From contig NZ_DAIOEU010000005.1 of NCBI RefSeq assembly GCF_036746095.1, forward strand, positions 62,001 to 126,000: DNA of 64,000 nt. The letters run 5' to 3'. Below, one piece after another: positions 50,264 through 59,811 of the stretch; position 1 is the stretch's first letter, and each line of letters opens with the position of its first letter. The translations under genes and the position numbers were made by a program. Source of the DNA: Dyella_B sp036746095. Lineage in GTDB: Bacteria > Pseudomonadota > Gammaproteobacteria > Xanthomonadales > Rhodanobacteraceae. The notes beneath the pieces are model-generated. The model saw nothing but the letters and a program-made list of their open reading frames with translations, did no database searches and had not been told where the DNA came from.

Positions 50264-50380
50264 CGTCATTCCGGCGAAGGCCGGAATCCAGTTCAAACAT
50301 GCATCCGAAGGACACCTCATTGGTTTTGAGTGCTTCGCACAGCGTATTGAAACTGGATTCCGGCCTTCGCCGGAATGACG
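50264..50380. repeat. REPIN-like element, copy
   Basis: CGTCATTCCGGCGAAGGCCG opens and CGGCCTTCGCCGGAATGACG closes the element; the centre contains GTGCTTCGCACAGCG. It stands between the PAP2 and accD genes, in an interval without a gene. Confidence 0.9.
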
Positions 50381-50419
50381 AGCATGCACATCTGTGCCAT
50401 CGTGCAATCCACAAACAAC

Positions 50420-50441
50420 AACGCCGCCCGAAGGCGGCGTT
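50420..50441 (-). terminator. Terminator of the trpBA-accD operon
   Basis: AACGCCGCC-CGAA-GGCGGCGTT is a perfect 9-bp stem, which on the minus strand has the stable TTCG tetraloop. It is followed there by GTTGTTTG and lies 27 bp after the accD stop. Confidence 0.82.
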
Positions 50442-50468
50442 GCTGCTCACTACGTCATGCAATACAAA

Positions 50469-51338
50469 TCACGCCGCGCGCGGCACCTTGCGCAGGATGT
50501 TCAACACATCGGCCAGCTTGTCGCGCATCTGCCGGCGGTCGACGATCATGTCGATCGCGCCGTGCTCCAGCAAAAACTCCGAACGCTGGAAGCCTTCCGG
50601 CAAGGTCTCGCGCACGGTCTGCTCGATCACACGCGGGCCAGCGAAGCCGATCAGCGCCTTGGGCTCGCCGACGTTGATATCGCCCAGCATGCCAAGGCTG
50701 GCGGACACGCCGCCGGTGGTCGGATGCGTCAGCACGCTGATGTACGGCACACCGGCTTCGCGCAAACGCGCCAGTGCGGCCGACGTCTTGGCCATCTGCA
50801 TCAGCGAGAACAACGCCTCCTGCATGCGTGCACCACCCGTGGCGGAGAAGCACACCAGGGCGCTGCATTCGCTCAACGCACGTTCGGCGGCGCGCGTGAA
50901 CTTCTCGCCGACCACCGAACCCATCGAGCCGCCCATGTAGGAGAACTCGAAGGCCACCGCCATCATCGGATGCTCTTTGAGCTTGCCGCTCATCGCGATC
51001 AGCGCATCTTTTTCGCCCGTGGATTTCTGTGCGGCAACGATGCGGTCGCGGTACTTCTTGGAATCGCGGAACTTGAGCGGATCGTTGGGCTCCATGCTGG
51101 CCCACAGTTCCTGCGTACTGCCTTCGTCGAGGAACGACAGCAGGCGTTCGCGTGCGCCGATCGCATGATGGTGGCCGCACTTGGGGCATACCATCAGATT
51201 GCGTTCCAGCTCCGGTTTGTACAGCACGGCGCCGCAGCCGCCGCATTTCTCCCATACACCTTCGGGTACCTTGCCCTTGCCGGCGGCGGCGCCTTGCGTC
51301 CGCACGCGGGGTGTCATGATTTTTTGCAGCCAATTCAT
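50469..51338 (-). CDS. accD: Acetyl-CoA carboxylase carboxyltransferase subunit beta
   Basis: The 289-aa protein is the beta subunit of the carboxyltransferase, which makes malonyl-CoA with AccA. The N-terminal zinc ribbon has C32, C35, C51 and C54 (KCGGCGAVLY; MVCPKCGHH). The crotonase-fold core shows FSYMGGSMGSVVGEK and GGVSASLGMLGD. It follows trpA by 26 nt on the same strand, an order common in Xanthomonadales and other gammaproteobacteria. Confidence 0.96.
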   Translation of the reverse strand: MNWLQKIMTPRVRTQGAAAGKGKVPEGVWEKCGGCGAVLYKPELERNLMVCPKCGHHHAIGARERLLSFLDEGSTQELWASMEPNDPLKFRDSKKYRDRIVAAQKSTGEKDALIAMSGKLKEHPMMAVAFEFSYMGGSMGSVVGEKFTRAAERALSECSALVCFSATGGARMQEALFSLMQMAKTSAALARLREAGVPYISVLTHPTTGGVSASLGMLGDINVGEPKALIGFAGPRVIEQTVRETLPEGFQRSEFLLEHGAIDMIVDRRQMRDKLADVLNILRKVPRAA

Positions 51339-51364
51339 GGATTCCGCCTCAATCAGCTAATACT

Positions 51365-52165
51365 TCAAGCAGCATCCAGTGCCGCGCGGATCGGGCGAAG
51401 GAAATCATCGATCGTTGCCGTGATCTCCGAGGCCGTCTTCGCACCATCCAGGCGCTCCACCAACGCACTGCCGATCACTACTGCGTCGGCGAATCCGCTG
51501 ATGGCTTTCGCGCTCTGCGCATCCTTCACGCCGAACCCAACAGCGACTGGCGCTTTGGCGCGCTTACGGATATCTGCCACGCGTGCGGCGATGTCCTGCG
51601 TACTCAAGCGTCCCGCCCCCGTGATGCCGGCGAACGATACATAGTACAGGAAACCGTCGGCGGCCTCGCACAATTGCGCCATACGCTCGGGTGCGGTCGT
51701 GGGTGCGGCGAGCAGAATCTGCTTGAGGCCGGCGTTGCGCAACGGCGCCAGCACGGCAGCTTCTTCCAGCGGGCAATCCACCAGCAGCACGCCATCGACG
51801 CCCGCCTTGACGGCTTCATCCGCAAAGCGCTGGAAGCCCCGGATTTCCACCGGATTGAGATAGCCCATCAGCACGATTGGCGTGTTCTGGTCACGCTCGC
51901 GGAATGCGGCCACCCAGGTGAGTACGTCGGCCAAACCCACGCCCTTGGCGATGGCGCGCTCGCTGGCGTGCTGGATCACCGGGCCATCGGCCATCGGATC
52001 GGAAAACGGCACGCCCAACTCGATCACGTCGGCGCCGGCATCGACCAGCGCGTGCATCAAGGCCACGGTATGTTCCGGCGCGGGATCGCCGGCAGTGACG
52101 AACGGGATCAAGCCGGTGCGGCCCGCGGCCTTCAGCACGGCAAAGCGTTGATCAATGCGGCTCAT
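51365..52165 (-). CDS. trpA: Tryptophan synthase alpha chain
   Basis: The 266-aa TIM barrel cleaves indole-3-glycerol phosphate. The catalytic Glu49 is in VIELGVPFSDP and Asp60 in PMADGP. The phosphate-binding loop (VGFGVKDAQSA) and VIGSALVERL are normal. The ATG overlaps the trpB stop (ATGA). It forms the alpha-beta complex with TrpB. Confidence 0.97.
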   Translation of the reverse strand: MSRIDQRFAVLKAAGRTGLIPFVTAGDPAPEHTVALMHALVDAGADVIELGVPFSDPMADGPVIQHASERAIAKGVGLADVLTWVAAFRERDQNTPIVLMGYLNPVEIRGFQRFADEAVKAGVDGVLLVDCPLEEAAVLAPLRNAGLKQILLAAPTTAPERMAQLCEAADGFLYYVSFAGITGAGRLSTQDIAARVADIRKRAKAPVAVGFGVKDAQSAKAISGFADAVVIGSALVERLDGAKTASEITATIDDFLRPIRAALDAA

Positions 52166-53367
52166 ACCTGCACTCCTTCGCGTGCGGCGATCGTATGCAC
52201 GTCTTTGTCGCCTCGGCCGGAAAGATTGCACAGCACGATGCCGTCCTTCGGCAGCTCGCGCGCCAGCTTCAGGGCCTGCGCCACGGCGTGGCTGGATTCC
52301 AGCGCGGCAAGAATGCCTTCGGTGCGTGCGAGCAAGTGGAAAGCTTCCAGGGCTTCGTCGTCGGTCACACCAACATAGTCGGCCCGGCCGGCGTCTTTGA
52401 GGAAAGCGTGCTCCGGGCCGACGCCCGGGTAATCGAGGCCGGCCGAGACCGAATGCGTTTCGGTGATCTGGCCGTTGTCGTCGCACAACACATAGGTGCG
52501 ATTGCCGTGCAGCACACCGGGTCGTCCCGCCGCGAGTGACGCAGCATGGTGGCCGGTAGCGATGCCCTCGCCTGCCGCCTCGGCACCGACCATGCGCACC
52601 CCGCTGTCGTTGAGGAAGGCATGGAACAAACCGATCGCGTTCGAGCCGCCGCCCACGCACGCGGTAAGCACATCCGGCAGGCGGCCGTACTGTTCCAGCA
52701 TCTGCGCACGCGCCTCGCGCCCGACGATGGCGTTGAAATCGCGCACCATCATCGGATACGGATGCGGGCCGGCGACAGTGCCGATGATGTAGAACGTGTC
52801 GGCGACGTTGGTGACCCAGTCGCGCATCGCTTCGTTCAATGCGTCCTTGAGCGTTTTCGAGCCCGACGTCACCGGCACCACGTCGGCGCCGAGCAGCTTC
52901 ATGCGGTAGACGTTGATCTTCTGCCGCTCGATATCGACGGCGCCCATGTACACCACGCACTTCAAGCCAAAACGCGCCGCGACTGTCGCGGTGGCCACGC
53001 CATGCTGGCCGGCGCCGGTCTCGGCGATCACGCGCGGCTTGCCCATGCGCTTGGCGACCAAGGCCTGGCCGATGGTGTTGTTGATCTTGTGCGCGCCGGT
53101 GTGGTTCAGGTCTTCACGCTTGAGCAGGATGCGTGCGCCGCCGACGTGCTTCGACAGCCGTTCGGCGTGGTAGATCGGGCTGGGGCGTCCGACGTAGTAG
53201 GTGAGGTCGCGATCCAGTTCAGCCAGGAACTCGGGGTCCTCGCGCAGGCGCAGGTAAGCCTCGGTGAGCTCGGCCAGCGGGGCCATCAGGGTTTCGGCCA
53301 CATATTGCCCGCCGAAGTCGCCGAAGCGCCCGTGGGGATCGGGCCACTGGTGGAAATCCTGGATCAT
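52162..53367 (-). CDS. trpB: Tryptophan synthase beta chain
   Basis: The 401-aa PLP enzyme joins indole and serine. The PLP lysine is K94 in NHTGAHKINNTIG, and the PLP-phosphate glycine loop is GGGSNAIG. The C-terminal LSGRGDKD is typical. It is divergent from a LysR gene 125 bp away, the TrpI-like arrangement. It overlaps trpA by 4 nt. Confidence 0.98.
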   Translation of the reverse strand: MIQDFHQWPDPHGRFGDFGGQYVAETLMAPLAELTEAYLRLREDPEFLAELDRDLTYYVGRPSPIYHAERLSKHVGGARILLKREDLNHTGAHKINNTIGQALVAKRMGKPRVIAETGAGQHGVATATVAARFGLKCVVYMGAVDIERQKINVYRMKLLGADVVPVTSGSKTLKDALNEAMRDWVTNVADTFYIIGTVAGPHPYPMMVRDFNAIVGREARAQMLEQYGRLPDVLTACVGGGSNAIGLFHAFLNDSGVRMVGAEAAGEGIATGHHAASLAAGRPGVLHGNRTYVLCDDNGQITETHSVSAGLDYPGVGPEHAFLKDAGRADYVGVTDDEALEAFHLLARTEGILAALESSHAVAQALKLARELPKDGIVLCNLSGRGDKDVHTIAAREGVQV

Positions 53368-53492
53368 TGGTCAGAAATCCTATGGAAGACGGAGACGCCG
53401 GATGGACGCCCTGGAATAAGGAAAATAGCGCGATTGAGACGATCGAAAAAGCGATATGATCACCGTCACCCGTTAGAAAAACTCACCACACC

Positions 53493-54377
53493 GTGCGTGA
53501 CCTGCCTTCCCTCAACGCCTTGCGCGCCTTCGAGGCCACCGCCCGCCTGGGCAGCGTCGGCCGTGCCGCGGAGGAGCTGCACGTCACCCACGGCGCCATC
53601 AGCCGACAACTGCGCGTGCTGGAAGAAGCCCTGGACAAACCGCTGTTTGTTCGCCAGGGACGCGGTGTGGCGCTTACCGCCATTGGGGAGGAACTGCGCG
53701 ATCGCGTCAGCAGTGCATTCGAGCAATTGCGCGAAGGCTGGGCCGATCTGCAACGTATCCGCAACGATGCACCGTTCGTGCTCGGCTGCGCCGGCAGCCT
53801 GCTCGCCCGCTGGGTGATTCCCCGCCTGGAACGGCTGGAACGCGATCTGCCGTTGCTGCGGCTGCATTTGTCACCGGAAGAAGATCCGCTTGCACCCCGC
53901 CATGCCGAACCCGATGCCGCACTGGCCGTGGCGACACCGCCATGGCCAGCTGGCTGGCAGATCCATGTGTTGGCACCCGAACGCATCGGCGCCGTGGTCA
54001 GCCCACGCCATGCGGGTCTCGAGCGCTTGCTGGAACATGGCGCTCCCGCGTTGAGCCACGAAGCCCTGCTGCACACCAGCTCGCGTCCCCAGGCGTGGCC
54101 GGCGTGGGCACGGGCGAATGGCATTCCGTTTGAATCCCTGCATTACGGACAGGGCTTTACCCATCTGTTCTATCTGCTGGAAGCCGCGGTCGCAGGACTT
54201 GGCGTAGCCATCGCGCCAGCACAGCTGGTGCAGGACGATATCGACGCAGGACGTTTGCTTGCACCGTGGGGATTCCAGCAGACGGATGCGAGCTGGATTC
54301 TGGCGACACCGCGGCGCAGGAACGATCGCCGCGTTGATGCGCTGGCGGCGTGGATGCGCCACGCCCTAGGGATGTAG
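53493..54377 (+). CDS. LysR-type regulator, TrpI/GcvA-like
   Basis: The 294-aa protein begins at GTG 53493 with the HTH (LNALRAFEATARLGSVGRAA, then HVTHGAISRQLRVLEE), matching the GcvA/TrpI group. Its divergent position with trpBA across 125 bp suggests it controls tryptophan synthase in response to indoleglycerol phosphate, as TrpI does in pseudomonads (inference from context). No ATG fits the N-terminus better. Confidence 0.88.
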   Translation: MRDLPSLNALRAFEATARLGSVGRAAEELHVTHGAISRQLRVLEEALDKPLFVRQGRGVALTAIGEELRDRVSSAFEQLREGWADLQRIRNDAPFVLGCAGSLLARWVIPRLERLERDLPLLRLHLSPEEDPLAPRHAEPDAALAVATPPWPAGWQIHVLAPERIGAVVSPRHAGLERLLEHGAPALSHEALLHTSSRPQAWPAWARANGIPFESLHYGQGFTHLFYLLEAAVAGLGVAIAPAQLVQDDIDAGRLLAPWGFQQTDASWILATPRRRNDRRVDALAAWMRHALGM

Positions 54378-54443
54378 GCCGGGATGAAATCGCAGCTTTT
54401 TTTTGCGCATCCCGGTGCTGGGATTGTCATCCCAGCTACCCGG
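54378..54443. repeat. Double GGGATG-family palindrome
   Basis: CCGGGATG...CATCCCGG (about 54379-54415) is followed at once by GCTGGGAT-TGTC-ATCCCAGC (54417-54436). They lie between the convergent LysR and trpF genes and may be a bidirectional terminator. Confidence 0.65.
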
Positions 54444-55061
54444 TTATGCCTCGGCACGCACCGCTGCCATGAACGCACGCATCTTGCCGCAATCCTTGAT
54501 GCCCGGCGCCGATTCGATACCGCTCGACACATCCACCGCCCACGGCCGTGCCATGCGGATCGCTGCAGCGACGTTCTCGGGCGTCAAGCCACCGGCCAGC
54601 AGCAGCGGCTGTTTCAGGTCGCGTGGCATCAGCGACCAGTCGAACAATTTGCCGCTGCCGCCCGGTTCGCCGAGGCCGTGTCCATCGAGCAGCAGCCCGG
54701 CCGCGTGCGGATGATCACGCAACTGGTACAGCGCCGCAGCACCCGCACCCATCGCGATGGCCTTCAAGTAGGGCTGGCCGAATTGCTTGCACCATTCGTC
54801 GCTCTCATTGCCGTGGAACTGCAGCATCGAGGGGCGAACGGTGTCGATGATCTCCTGCACGAAGTTCGCCTCCTCATCCATGCACAACGCCACCGTGGTG
54901 ACGAACGGCTGCATCGCCTCGACGATGGCGCGCGCCTGCCGCAGCGATACCTGCCGCTTGCTACGCGACGTGAGCACTACGCCAATGGCATCGGCACCAA
55001 GTTCGGCGGCGAGCAAGGCATCCTCGACGCGGGTCATGCCGCAACATTTGATGCGCGTCAT
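54444..55061 (-). CDS. trpF: Phosphoribosylanthranilate isomerase
   Basis: The 205-aa TIM barrel converts phosphoribosylanthranilate to the deoxyribulose form. Seen are the catalytic Cys in RIKCCGMTR, the LQFHGNES loop, LLDGHG and the phosphate site DVSSGIESAPG. It overlaps truA by 4 nt (ATGA), the classic truA-trpF order. Confidence 0.97.
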   Translation of the reverse strand: MTRIKCCGMTRVEDALLAAELGADAIGVVLTSRSKRQVSLRQARAIVEAMQPFVTTVALCMDEEANFVQEIIDTVRPSMLQFHGNESDEWCKQFGQPYLKAIAMGAGAAALYQLRDHPHAAGLLLDGHGLGEPGGSGKLFDWSLMPRDLKQPLLLAGGLTPENVAAAIRMARPWAVDVSSGIESAPGIKDCGKMRAFMAAVRAEA

Positions 55062-55825
55062 TCGCTCACCTCCTCAGGTAGACCCCAACGTTTTTCATAG
55101 CGCGGACCGATGAAGGTGAGCCCCGAAGCGGCGGCGGTGGGGCCGGCCACTTCGCGGTTTCGCCCAGCCAGCAGCTCCGCTATCCATTCGGGTGATTGTT
55201 CGCCGCGACCCACCACCAGCAGCGAGCCGACGATGTTGCGCACCATGTGATGCAGGAACGCGTTTGCTTCGATATCCACGATCACCTGCTCGCCGTCGCG
55301 ATGCACGCGCAGGTATTTCACTGCACGGCGAGCGTGCGCGGCCTGGCACGATATGGCGCGAAACGCGGAGAAATCATGCTCGCCGATCAAGGCCTGCGCG
55401 GCGGCATGCATGCGTTCCGCGTCCAGCGGCAGGCGCTCCCAGGCCACGTAGCGCGCATCCAGCGCAGGTCGAATGGTGCGATTGAGCAAGGTGTAACGAT
55501 AGCGCCGGCTGCGCGCGGAAAAGCGTGCGTGGAAATCATCGGACATCACCTTGGCCCACAACACGGCCACACTCGCTGGAAGATTCGAGCAGCCGCCGAG
55601 CACCCAACCCCGCAGGTCGCGCTGCACACCGGTATCGAAATGCACCACTTGGCAACGGCCATGCACACCAGCATCGGTGCGGCCTGCACAGGTTACTTCG
55701 ATGGCCTCGGCCGCGACGAACGAAAGCGCCCGCTCCAGGCTGGCCTGCACGCTGGCGCCGTGGCTCAGCCGCTGCCAGCCGAAGAAATCGGTGCCGTCGT
55801 ATTCGATGCCCAAGGCGATGCGCAT
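55058..55825 (-). CDS. truA: tRNA pseudouridine synthase A
   Basis: The 255-aa enzyme modifies uridines 38-40 of tRNA. The catalytic Asp51 is in CAGRTDAGVHG; YDGTDFFGWQ and NAFLHHMVRNIVG are the other family motifs. Length is normal. Co-translated with trpF. Confidence 0.97.
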   Translation of the reverse strand: MRIALGIEYDGTDFFGWQRLSHGASVQASLERALSFVAAEAIEVTCAGRTDAGVHGRCQVVHFDTGVQRDLRGWVLGGCSNLPASVAVLWAKVMSDDFHARFSARSRRYRYTLLNRTIRPALDARYVAWERLPLDAERMHAAAQALIGEHDFSAFRAISCQAAHARRAVKYLRVHRDGEQVIVDIEANAFLHHMVRNIVGSLLVVGRGEQSPEWIAELLAGRNREVAGPTAAASGLTFIGPRYEKRWGLPEEVSE

Positions 55826-55885
55826 GCGTGACCGTGAAGATCAAAATTCAAGAAGTGGATAAGAGTAGCAGGTGACGAAAATGCT

Positions 55886-55910
55886 TCGGGCCGGCATGGC
55901 CGGCCCGAAC
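55886..55910 (-). terminator. Hairpin after fimV
   Basis: TTCGGGCCGGC-ATG-GCCGGCCCGAA is a perfect 11-bp stem, followed on the minus strand by GCATTTTCG. It lies 25 bp after the fimV stop and probably ends that transcript. Confidence 0.75.
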
Positions 55911-55934
55911 GGGTGTGTTGGCAACCAAGACGAA

Positions 55935-58208
55935 TCAGCTGATCTTTTCGAGCAGCTCCTTGGCCACATCTCTTTGCATCTGGCTACCTTCGTGCAGCAC
56001 TTCTTCCAGCATGGCACGGGCGCCGTCCGGATCGCCCATGTCGAGATAGGCGCGAGCCAGGTCAAGCTTGGTATCGACAGGATCGTCGTGCAGCTCGCCG
56101 AAGTTGTCATGGTCGGTGTGTTCGACCTGCTCCGTATGCGCTTGCGGTGCCTCCAGCGGCTCGTCGAATTTCCAGGTGGAAATCGGCTCTTCCTCGTCCG
56201 CCTCTTTCACGGCGGCGGCAGGCGCGGGCGCCGGAGCGGCAGCGCGACTGAGCGCTTCCGGATGATGCGGCGTCAGATCGAAATCGAAATGGTATTCGCT
56301 GACCTTGGAAGGCTGCGCCGAGGAGCTCTTGGCCGGTGCAACAGGCTCCGGCGCGGACGGGTTGCTGTAGCTGTCCAGGTCAAAATGATGAGCCGGCTCG
56401 CGCATGGTGGTGGCGTCCGCGCCCGCTTCGGCAAACAGCGGATGCCCCGGGGCCAGGTCACGCCCCATGTGCACCACATCCTGCCACTCGGGCTGGTCCG
56501 GATCGGTGATGTGCGCGTGCATGGCTTCGGCGGCGGCTTCGAAATGCTCGACGTCGCGGCGGGTGTAGTACAGGCTGACCAACTCCAGATGCAGGCCGAT
56601 GTCATCGGGCTGTTCGGCCAGTTGGTCGAGCAGCTCGTCCTGATCCGGATCGGAACCGGCGTGGCCTTCGCCCTCGTCCGCCGTGCCGAAGCGATCCGCC
56701 AGCGAACCGCCCTTGGTCGGTGCCGCGCCCTTGGACGGCTTGGCGCCGGACTTGCCGCGACGCGACAGCAGCAGGCCCACGAGGCCAAGTACGACCACGG
56801 CAGCACCCGCGGCCCAGGCCCAGGTTTCCATGTACCAGGGCTGCTCTTCCTGCGCCGGCGTCGGCACGTGATGCGGCTGAACCACGGGCTTCGGCTTGGC
56901 CGGCGCATTGAGCGGCGTGGTCACCACGTTATGCGGGGCCGAGGCGGCAGCGGCGGGCTTGGGCGCCGTTGCTGCCGTCGCCATGGCCGGAGCGGGAGCC
57001 GGAGACGGCGCCGCGACCGGAGCGACCGGCTTGCTGGCAACCTCAGGCGCCGGAGCTGGCGCGGGTGCCGGCGCAGCAGGCTTGCCGGCGGCTTTGCGCG
57101 CGTCGGCCAGCTGCTTTTGCAGGTCGGCGATTTCGTTGTCTTTCAGCGACAGCAGACGCTGGTTCTTGTTGTTGATGTCTTCCAGGTCTTTCAGCCGCGA
57201 CTTCAGCTCATCGCTCTGCTGCTGCAGGGAGGCGAGCGTTTCCTGGCTGCGCTGCAATTCCTGGCGCACGGCGGCGTTGGCGCCCTTGCCGTTCGAGCCA
57301 CCGGCCGCGTGGCCTTCGCTGCCCGGCGGTACAAGCGCCAGGCGGTCGGCATTGCTGTTGGCGGTCGGCGCCACCGTGGCATTCTCGCGCGTGCCACCGG
57401 CGGCAACAGCCACCGGCGTGGTGCTGCCGTTGCGCCAATCGGCGTTCTGCTGGCGCACCGCTGCCGCGGCGGCGGCCACGGCGGTGGCGACGGCGTCGTC
57501 GCGCGACGGCACGCGCAGGATCGCGCCCGCTTTCAGGGCATTGATGTTGTCGCGGTAGAAGGCATCCGGATTGGCGGATTTCAGCGCCAGCATCATCTGG
57601 TTGGTGTCGACGCCGCTCGGCGCGACCTCGGCGGCGATATGCGACAGCGTGGCGCCCTTCTCCACCGGACCGAACTGGCCATTCTTCACTTCCGGCGCGG
57701 CGGCATTGCGTGCCGGCACGCTCGAACGGCGCGACGGTGCGGCCGCACTTTCGCTACTGGTCGATGTGCTGCTGGCCGGCGCACGATGGCGCGCGGGCGC
57801 ACTGCTGGCCGCCTGCGTCACCTTGCCGGGCGGATCGAGCAGGATCGCGAACTCGCGCACGTTGCTGCCGGTACTGCTGTTCACTTCCACCAGCAGGTCG
57901 AGGTAGGGATCGTCGACGGGACTGCTGCTGGTGACGCGGATCACCTTGTGGCCGTTGTCATCCACCACGCTGAATTGCAGGGGAATGGCCGGGCGCTGGC
58001 TGCCAGCCTTGACGAAGGCGTCGTTGGGGGCCAGCTCGGCGCTCAGGCTTTGCAGCTCCGCCGGGGTGCCGTGGGTGACGGGTATGTCGACCAGCAAGGG
58101 TTGGCCCAGTGCCGATTTGATATGGGCCTGGCCCAGCTCCACGGCTGCCGCCTGAGTGCTGCCGAGCGCAAGCGCCAGCAGTATCGACAGCTTCAACGAA
58201 CGATTCAT
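55935..58208 (-). CDS. fimV: FimV/HubP-type polar protein
   Basis: The 757-aa protein has a signal peptide (SLKLSILLALALGSTQAAA) and the FimV N-terminal domain (VELGQAHIKSALGQPLLVDI). A LysM domain follows at about 170-225 (VEKGATLSHIAAEVAPSGV...LKAGAILRVPS), then a coiled coil (QLQRSQETLASLQQQSDEL-type), a Pro/Ala-rich linker and one membrane helix near 455-475. The acidic cytosolic part ends in the FimV C-terminal TPR motif (TKLDLARAYLDMGDPDGARA). It organises the cell pole and type IV pilus assembly. GGGGGAGCC precedes the ATG. It is the last member of the asd-side cluster. Confidence 0.92.
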   Translation of the reverse strand: MNRSLKLSILLALALGSTQAAAVELGQAHIKSALGQPLLVDIPVTHGTPAELQSLSAELAPNDAFVKAGSQRPAIPLQFSVVDDNGHKVIRVTSSSPVDDPYLDLLVEVNSSTGSNVREFAILLDPPGKVTQAASSAPARHRAPASSTSTSSESAAAPSRRSSVPARNAAAPEVKNGQFGPVEKGATLSHIAAEVAPSGVDTNQMMLALKSANPDAFYRDNINALKAGAILRVPSRDDAVATAVAAAAAAVRQQNADWRNGSTTPVAVAAGGTRENATVAPTANSNADRLALVPPGSEGHAAGGSNGKGANAAVRQELQRSQETLASLQQQSDELKSRLKDLEDINNKNQRLLSLKDNEIADLQKQLADARKAAGKPAAPAPAPAPAPEVASKPVAPVAAPSPAPAPAMATAATAPKPAAAASAPHNVVTTPLNAPAKPKPVVQPHHVPTPAQEEQPWYMETWAWAAGAAVVVLGLVGLLLSRRGKSGAKPSKGAAPTKGGSLADRFGTADEGEGHAGSDPDQDELLDQLAEQPDDIGLHLELVSLYYTRRDVEHFEAAAEAMHAHITDPDQPEWQDVVHMGRDLAPGHPLFAEAGADATTMREPAHHFDLDSYSNPSAPEPVAPAKSSSAQPSKVSEYHFDFDLTPHHPEALSRAAAPAPAPAAAVKEADEEEPISTWKFDEPLEAPQAHTEQVEHTDHDNFGELHDDPVDTKLDLARAYLDMGDPDGARAMLEEVLHEGSQMQRDVAKELLEKIS

Positions 58209-58377
58209 CGCTTGGCTCCCCCGAGACACCCCGGACGCTTTATTGAAAAGACACCGCAGCTTGCGGCGCCTTCCTCCTGGAAGGCGTCACTTTAGTTAGA
58301 TAAACGTCAATCAACAATACCAGATTTGCCCGCCGAACCTGTTTCACGGCGACTTTTTCCGCCGGGCGTGACGGCCA

Positions 58378-58656
58378 TCAATGCCCGGTGGCCGGTGTCC
58401 TGGCGTTGTCCTGGGCCGCCTTGAGCTGCTTGCGCAGCTGGGCGATGGTGCGATCCTGCTGCTGCAACCGCTCCGCCGCCTGCTGGCTGGCGGATTCCTG
58501 CTGGCTTACGTCCTGCTGTAGGCGCTGTACTTCGGCCTGGTGCTGGGAGACGCGCTGGTTGACCTTCTTGGCCTGACGCACGGTATCGGCCGACGATTGT
58601 GCAAAAAGATTCGAAGCCAGCAGGCAACCCAGCAAAACCAGGGCGAAGCGTTGCAT
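58378..58656 (-). CDS. Small periplasmic coiled-coil protein
   Basis: The 92-aa protein has a signal peptide (FALVLLGCLLASNLFAQ) and a Gln-rich coiled coil through most of the mature part (QHQAEVQRLQQDVSQQES). Its ATG overlaps the asd stop (TAATG), so translation is coupled. It could be an Lpp-like or FimV-linked spacer protein; no family was identified. A 170-bp leader separates it from fimV. Confidence 0.75.
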   Translation of the reverse strand: MQRFALVLLGCLLASNLFAQSSADTVRQAKKVNQRVSQHQAEVQRLQQDVSQQESASQQAAERLQQQDRTIAQLRKQLKAAQDNARTPATGH

Positions 58657-59684
58657 TACAGGTAATCCTCAATCAGCAATTCCGCGATCTGCACCGCGTT
58701 GAGGGCGGCGCCTTTGCGAATGTTGTCAGAGACGACCCACATGTCCAACCCGCGATCGTGCGAGATGTCTTCGCGGATGCGGCCCACGTACACCGGGTCC
58801 TGTCCCGCGGCATCGCCCACCGGCGTGGGATAGCCGCCAGGCTTGCGCTCGTCCTGCACGACCACGCCAGGCGCCTGCTGCAGCAGCTCGCGCGCCTGTT
58901 CGGCGGTGATCTTGTCGCGTGTCTCGATGTGTACGGCTTCGGAGTGACCGTAGAACACCGGCACGCGCACCGCGGTGGGGTTCACCTGGATGGATTCGTC
59001 TTCCAGGATCTTGCGCGTCTCCCACACCATCTTCATTTCTTCCTTGGTGTAGCCGTTGGCCTGGAACTCGTCGATGTGCGGGATCACGTTGAACGCGATC
59101 TGCTTGGGGAACTTGGACTTTTCCACGTCCTGGAAGTTGAGCAGCGCAGCGGTCTGCTTGCCCAGCTCTTCCATGCCCGAGCGGCCTGCGCCGGAGACCG
59201 ACTGATACGTCGCCACATTGATGCGCTCGATGCCCACCGCGCGATGGATCGGCGCCAGCGCAACCAGCATCTGCATGGTGGAGCAATTCGGGTTGGCGAT
59301 GATGCCGCGCGTGGTGTACTGCGCGATGGCGTGCGGATTCACTTCGCTCACCACCAGCGGGATATCGTCCTGGTAGCGATATTCCGAAGTGTTGTCGATC
59401 ACCACCGCACCGGCAGCCGCCGCGCGCGGGGCGTGCGCACGGCTGACCGAGCCACCGGCCGAGAAGAAGGCGATGTCCACGCCTTTGAAGTCGTAGTCAT
59501 CCAGGTTCTGCACAGTGATCTGTTTACCGCCGAACTCCACTTTGCTGCCGGCCGAACGCGCGCTCGCCAGCGGCACCAGCTCGCTGACCGGGAATTCGCG
59601 CTCAGCCAGGATGCTCAGCAGGGTTTCGCCGACGGCGCCCGTGGCGCCCACCATGGCTACCTTGTAGCTACTCTTCTTGCTCAT
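58656..59684 (-). CDS. asd: Aspartate-semialdehyde dehydrogenase
   Basis: The 342-aa enzyme makes aspartate semialdehyde for lysine, threonine, methionine and diaminopimelate. The NADP loop is VAMVGATGAVGE and the catalytic Cys134 is in IANPNCSTMQM; the substrate Arg/His region is RVPVFYGHSEAVHIE. It is the short Gram-positive/Xanthomonas-like Asd form rather than the E. coli form. Confidence 0.96.
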   Translation of the reverse strand: MSKKSSYKVAMVGATGAVGETLLSILAEREFPVSELVPLASARSAGSKVEFGGKQITVQNLDDYDFKGVDIAFFSAGGSVSRAHAPRAAAAGAVVIDNTSEYRYQDDIPLVVSEVNPHAIAQYTTRGIIANPNCSTMQMLVALAPIHRAVGIERINVATYQSVSGAGRSGMEELGKQTAALLNFQDVEKSKFPKQIAFNVIPHIDEFQANGYTKEEMKMVWETRKILEDESIQVNPTAVRVPVFYGHSEAVHIETRDKITAEQARELLQQAPGVVVQDERKPGGYPTPVGDAAGQDPVYVGRIREDISHDRGLDMWVVSDNIRKGAALNAVQIAELLIEDYL

Positions 59685-59811
59685 CTCGTTAGGTCACTTG
59701 TCGTATTGAATTGCCTGGGTTGAAAGGTCACCGCGCGGCTGAAACCCAAATGGGAATCTAGCCGGCACAGTGCGCGGAGGGCATGGCACGGCACTGCTGG
59801 CGTGAGCTGTA

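Noticed and set aside
51365..52960. 531-codon minus frame extending trpA upstream through trpB
   Set aside because: The N-terminal half is a shadow of trpB; the TrpA start at 52165 is fixed by the family N-terminus and the ATGA overlap.
55872..58295. 807-codon plus-strand open frame opposite fimV
   Set aside because: Gly/Arg-rich shadow of the biased fimV codons; fimV domains on the minus strand are clear.
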